Below, in pieces: positions 59,382-64,000 of a stretch of DNA of 64,000 bases; positions within the stretch are counted from its first letter, which is position 1, and each line of letters opens with the position of its first letter. A model generated the notes under the pieces. That model was not told the DNA's origin and searched no databases. It was given only the letters and a program-made list of their open reading frames with translations. Both the position numbers and the translations under genes were made by a program. The stretch covers positions 559,501 to 623,500 of the forward strand of contig JAKOGI010000083.1 of NCBI GenBank assembly GCA_029747015.1. Direction: 5' to 3'. This DNA comes from Carnegiea gigantea (taxonomy: Eukaryota; Streptophyta; Magnoliopsida; Caryophyllales; Cactaceae).

Positions 59382-59960
59382 ATTTGGTAAGTCTGTCTGC
59401 AATGACTCAAATAGCATTCTTCTTTAAACCAAGGGGCAATCCCATAATAAAATCCATTGAAATTGATTCCCACTTCCAGGTAGGAATCTCTAAAGGCCTC
59501 AATTTGCCATTGGGTGCTGATGTTCAGCCTCCACCTTTTGCCACGTCAAACACTTATCTACATACTCTGTAATCTCTTTCTTCATGTTATCGCACCAGAA
59601 GAATTGCCTTAGATTTCTATACATTTTTGTTCCTCCTAGATCCACTGAATAATGAGCATTATGGGCTCCTCCTAAAATCTTCCTTTCTATTCCTCTTTAT
59701 TGGGAACAGATAATCGGTTTCGTAACCTCAAGGTTCCATCTTCATGTATCACAAAGTCAGGTGACTTCCCTTGTATGACATTTTGCCTAAGTCTCTCTAA
59801 TTTGATATCACCCTTTCAACTTAACTTAATCTTCGCTATTATTGACGGCTGCACTTTTAATGCTAATGACAACTCGTTTCTTGACCCATGTACTACAACT
59901 TCAATGCTCATATTTTCAAGGTTCCTGGCGACGCAGATTGGATAGTTATTATTGTGTTGT
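59377..59960 (-). pseudogene. Integrase N-terminal half of the chromodomain element
   Basis: The minus strand reads, from right: LENMSIEVVVHGS (about 59880-59925), IKLERLRQNVIQGKSPDFVI (about 59750-59810), then DGTLRLRNRLSVPN (about 59705-59750), then the zinc region with GGTKMYRNLRQFFWC (about 59595-59640) and EITEYVDKCLTWQ (about 59545-59585), where the second Cys of the CxxC pair has become Trp. Frames change and stops occur. The break at 59377 and the restart at 48748 fall at the same point of the integrase core, so the copia element split this gene. Confidence 0.85.
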
Positions 59961-62900
59961 TGGGCTTTTCATCGTTGAACCAGTCAAATGTTTGCTAGAT
60001 TTAAATTTGACGTTAAAGATGAAAATATCCATGAATGAGAGTGATGAAAAAGTGGTCAAGTGAGTCATTGCCTATGAAAGAAATAAATAGTGAAGTTAGA
60101 CATGATTAATAAGGGAGGGATTGCCATAGGATGGCTAAAGCAAAGATGGCTATAAGCTTTTAGAAATCCAAGAATAAAAGGCCACTAGCATTGTGTTTTG
60201 CAGGTAAGAATCTTGAAAGAGCCAACAAATAATCAATAGTTCATGAGTCATATCAGTGACAAATATGATTATTCTATACCTTCTCAATCCGGTTGAGTGG
60301 TTAGCTGGTTGACTTACAAATCAAGTTACGTTATTTATAAAATATGAAATGAAATAAGAATGGATTAGAGTATTCAAACTAGGAAGATAAGATTATTCAC
60401 TCACTTAAATACTTTTAAGTAAAGTTCTGATTGCTCGGCCAAGCCACTCAGATCCCTCGCATGAATGGAAATAAGTTTGGGGTTTTAGAGCTCTAATAGA
60501 AATAAGAGGGTAGACTGTTACTATGATTGTGACACTAAAGTGTGGTTGAATGTCAACATCATAAATGTAGTACCAGTATCATGAGAAATAGCATACTCAA
60601 GATGTCCAACATAGGATAATAGATAACAACGAAAGAGTTTTGGAGGAAAAGATTTGACACACTTTAGATTGGAAAGGTGATTCAGTTATATTTGGGTTCA
60701 ACCGTTGAATTACAAATAAGATAGTAGTAACAAAGTTTCAACAAGGTGACTGTCTACTCACCATCAACATGATGAAGCCGATAGACAAATTTGGATTTGA
60801 ATGAGCAGAGTATGAAATAGGCAATATGAAACAAATTTAAGTAAGATAACAAGATTGTATAGAGAAAGGCCGAGTCTATATTTTGAGGAATGGAATTTAA
60901 AAGCAAGAAAATTGTTGGGGTTACAACAGTTATCGTTCACTCGCACTAGTGGGAGCTTAACTGCATCCCTAACTCAATCAAGCTATATAGGCTTACTACG
61001 ATGAATAAAAGGGGTGTAAGATATACACATATAAATACACTTTTGGCAAAATGAAGAAGAGGAAGATGAAAGCCAAAAGTATTAGAATATCGACAACAAC
61101 TTAAAATCGAGCAGGAATGGATTTAATATTTAGCCACAAGTTTCAAAAACATGCTGGATGACGCGGGAAATAGGTATGAGCACTCTTGAGGAACCACTAG
61201 CATTCCAAAAATTTGAAATTAAAAACGAATCAGATAACGTTGAAACAAAGCGAAGTCTTAAGATGAAGCAGATTAACCCAAATACAAGAAACGATAGAAA
61301 ATAATAGCATTAATGCAAAAAACAAATTAATCAGCAAGGTTTCATATGCTAATTAAGATCTTCTAGGCAATTGCTCGGGGTGGAAAGGGGGTAACATAGC
61401 AAGGAGACGATATCGACACATAAGTCGAGATTATTAGGGAAGGAGTTGATGAATGACTAAAAGTACTGAGAATGTTGCTGGTGTAAGATTTTAATGAAAG
61501 GAACAGGTGATAAATTTCGAAACGATGGTAATTAAAATATTATGGTGATGCAAATGGAGTAAAAATAACTACAAGCGTAAACAATTTAGGAATAGGGGGC
61601 AATAATAGTCAGATAGTTCTAATCATTGGTTACAAAGGAACCAAAACATTGCGCATAAATCCAAAAGTTGGGCTAGTAGGAAAATAGTAATCTACATAGT
61701 GATTTGATGTTAAGGGCAAGAAAGATCTATTGAAATAATGGTTGTAAAATGTAAGCTAAGTAGAGGTAGTTCGTGAAAGCAAGAGAGACGAAACTCATCT
61801 TAATGATTGGGATGCTCTTTTTAAAAAAATTAATTTCATGAGGAAATTCAATGAGGGAAAAGGTATGCAATGAAGTATTGCTGCAATGATTAAGTAGTTT
61901 CTGCAAAGCTTAATGTGAACGAAAAAGAATTGCAAATTAAATTATGTGACTGCATAATAGGGGGTGGCTAACTCTAGGTGGTAACTATGGAGGGCAAGAA
62001 GGATACTAATTTAACGATATCTGATAAGGAAGGTCTAATATTAGTTGGCCAATAGTCATTGTAAACTCATTTGGATCAATACAGGAACCCGTGAAAGTAA
62101 AGTTTCAAGGATTTGACATGCTCACAAGAAAGTCGCCTAGGTTTCCACCTATATGCAAGCATCTTACAGATCTTAGTACCCCACAATCCTCCATTGTTGT
62201 GCTTGAACTTGTGTACTAGTAATGCTCCTTTGAGTTTGGCATCTCAACCTCACAGAATCACTAATAATACTTCTATAGAGTCCATGCAATATATATATAC
62301 TCGAATCACCACTCCCAATTCCTTACCAAAATAAACTGTAATGCATCAACAAGTGCCCTAATTAGTCCAACTCATATAACCATTGTAATTTATTATACTT
62401 CTCCAAATATTATTTATCTCCTCAAATCTTATCCATTCTAGGTTTATGACTTCTAGAATTTCTGGTATACAAAAGTAATGACTCCGCCCACATATACGAC
62501 ATATCCTCAAACCCTTTTCCTGTAGTTTAATTTCTGTAGATAGTTGTTTTTACCAAAATGAGCAGGCCCAAAGTTGTGGACTGTCACTCTTGCTACTTGA
62601 TCAACCCAACATCTAAGTGTCCTTCTTCTCACTCTTTATTTTCTATTTTTCCTTTTATCTAGCCCTTGTTAATCCCAAGGAGCTTACTTACTTAGTCACT
62701 TGATGCTCCACAAAGTAAGATCTTCTCCACTTAATTTATTTTGCATAATCTAATGTATTGCATGACCATGAACACTCATGACCTAATCTAACATAATAAG
62801 AGAAATTATTTATACCATCCCAAGTCTAAATATCCCCCATCTCTTCATTACTTACTACCTCTATCACCGCAAAACATGCTCTTAGGCTATAATGAATTGT

Positions 62901-63640
62901 ATGCCCCAAGCAGTCGGTAGCCCACATAATTTCACATATTTTGGAGGCACATTTAATGATAACACCTCCTTGCGTAACACCTTATTTTAACTCATACAAC
63001 GCATATAATATCAAGTAATACCACATAAGCTACTAAATTGCCAACAACAGATTCCTGATACTAAATGATTATTGCAATTCATCTATGACAGTATGATAGA
63101 CTCTCAAACATTCACATTATTGCACTACTGCAATAGTTATTTCATCATGATCCAACCCATGAATATCACTACATGATACATTTCCCTTGTCTAGCAAGTT
63201 AAATGTAGTTTGGTATTATAGAAACCACATGAGAGCTTACGAACTTCACCTTCTTATCATGTCTTACACATCACAATACCAAAACATTCAATATTTCAAT
63301 ATGCCTTAATAAAACCTCTAAATTGAAAACATCTTAGTAACTCAACCAAGCAACCCAAAGCTCCACAAAAATATTGCTATGAGCTTAATAATCCTTGGAA
63401 TACGTGCGTCACCAAGAAGTTAACTAAATGCTTCCTCATTCTACTTTGATAACGATGGAATTCCAAAGACATTATTTGACATCATTGGTCTTGATACCAA
63501 AGGCTAAAGGCCAGGCAAATGTTTTCTAAAACATCCTCACAACGCACGCATACACATGAACTCCGAATCAACATCTCGTTTCACTAGTCAAACACAACTC
63601 ATAGTCATCCCTATAGTAAACCTCGAGCGTCCTATGCTCA
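59961..63640 (-). other. Internal region of the chromodomain element with no recognised genes
   Basis: Where gag, protease, RT and RNase H should lie, both strands have only short chance frames. Texture is AT-rich with many small direct repeats. Either the coding part was replaced by another non-coding insertion plus a deletion, or it has decayed beyond recognition; the fair preservation of integrase beside it argues for deletion or replacement. Confidence 0.55.
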
Positions 63641-63650
63641 CAATGGTTCG

Positions 63651-63670
63651 CAAACCTAGCTCTGATACCA
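63651..63670 (-). other. Primer-binding site of the chromodomain element
   Basis: The minus strand reads TGGTATCAGAGCTAGGTTTG, matching the complement of the initiator tRNA-Met 3' end with one T for C. It lies four bases inside the LTR border at 63675. Confidence 0.9.
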
Positions 63671-63674
63671 CAAC

Positions 63675-64000
63675 TATAAAGGCCCCAATTCCAATGCCTT
63701 ATTATTCTAGCTTAATTACTTATTTACTGTTGCTTGGTAGCGGAAGTCTTTGAATTGGAGGCATTACTGCCGCCCTAAGTCGGGCAAGGCTATTTAGTTA
63801 TCAGCTCTATGATTTTACTAGAACGATGTCACAATCCTCAAATCCAATCAGACTGAAGGCATCTGCGTCAATTTCAAATTGTAATTTGACCATTACACAT
63901 CCCACAATATAACCGGATTCAGTATCTTCTAACTCTCTCTAACTTAAGCATGCTTACTCAAGTTGTAGACTCAACATAGTCTTTAAGCTCTGTCAAGCCT
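63675..64000 (-). repeat. 5' LTR of the chromodomain element, cut by the window end
   Basis: TATAAAGGCCCCAATTCC and the next 320 bases align with 44243-44597, with about one difference per ten bases. The rest lies outside the window. Confidence 0.88.

Overview
This window is plant nuclear DNA, almost certainly from an angiosperm. It is a gene-poor, AT-rich block made of LTR retrotransposons nested inside one another. The basis is plant-type Ty3/gypsy lineages (Tat/Ogre-like, Athila-like, chromodomain/Tekay-like) and a Ty1/copia element, with primer-binding sites matching plant initiator tRNA-Met or tRNA-Asp. The genus cannot be named. No intact host gene was seen. All coordinates, alignments and LTR comparisons were made by eye.

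Layout. (1) 1-3.8 kb is AT-rich non-coding DNA with a diverged ~67-bp tandem repeat and a TC microsatellite. (2) About 4.2-37.5 kb is one old Tat/Ogre-like gypsy element on the minus strand. Its 3' LTR (to 5384) and polypurine tract are on the left; gag, protease and the start of RT lie at 30.4-33.7 kb; its 5' LTR ends near 37505. Between 3' LTR and integrase it carries an antisense (plus-strand), intron-containing pseudogene (8.4-21.7 kb) that looks like a plant mobile domain (PMD) protein. An Athila-like element (10204-19011, flanked by GTCAA) sits in one of its exons. A tandem LTR-gag-LTR-gag-LTR-gag array of a non-autonomous element (22617 to ~30415) now replaces most of Tat RT, RNase H and integrase. 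An Athila-type solo LTR sits in the Tat gag region (34008-35193). (3) 37.5-44.2 kb is non-coding, with an exact-period 31-bp tandem repeat near 41.7 kb and a TACCCAT-rich island near 43 kb. (4) 44243 to beyond the window end is a chromodomain gypsy element on the minus strand, with a 3.66-kb 3' LTR. Its integrase gene is split by a young, nearly complete Ty1/copia element (48749-59376, minus strand).

The copia element has 1456/1457-bp LTRs, initiator-Met PBS, gag with two zinc knuckles, protease, integrase, RT-RNase H, and a third long reading frame downstream of pol. It is inactivated by several stops and frameshifts. I counted about 20 substitutions between its LTRs (~1.4%), so it is by far the youngest insertion; the chromodomain and Athila LTR pairs differ at roughly one site in ten.

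The most interesting points are: the antisense PMD-like gene in a Tat element; the tandem gag-only array; accessory reading frames in three different elements, two of them (Athila-like and copia) possibly of the same domain family; and a strong enrichment of a short RAACA/TGTTY motif through the non-conserved parts of the copia element, including a perfect 15-bp palindrome in both LTRs.
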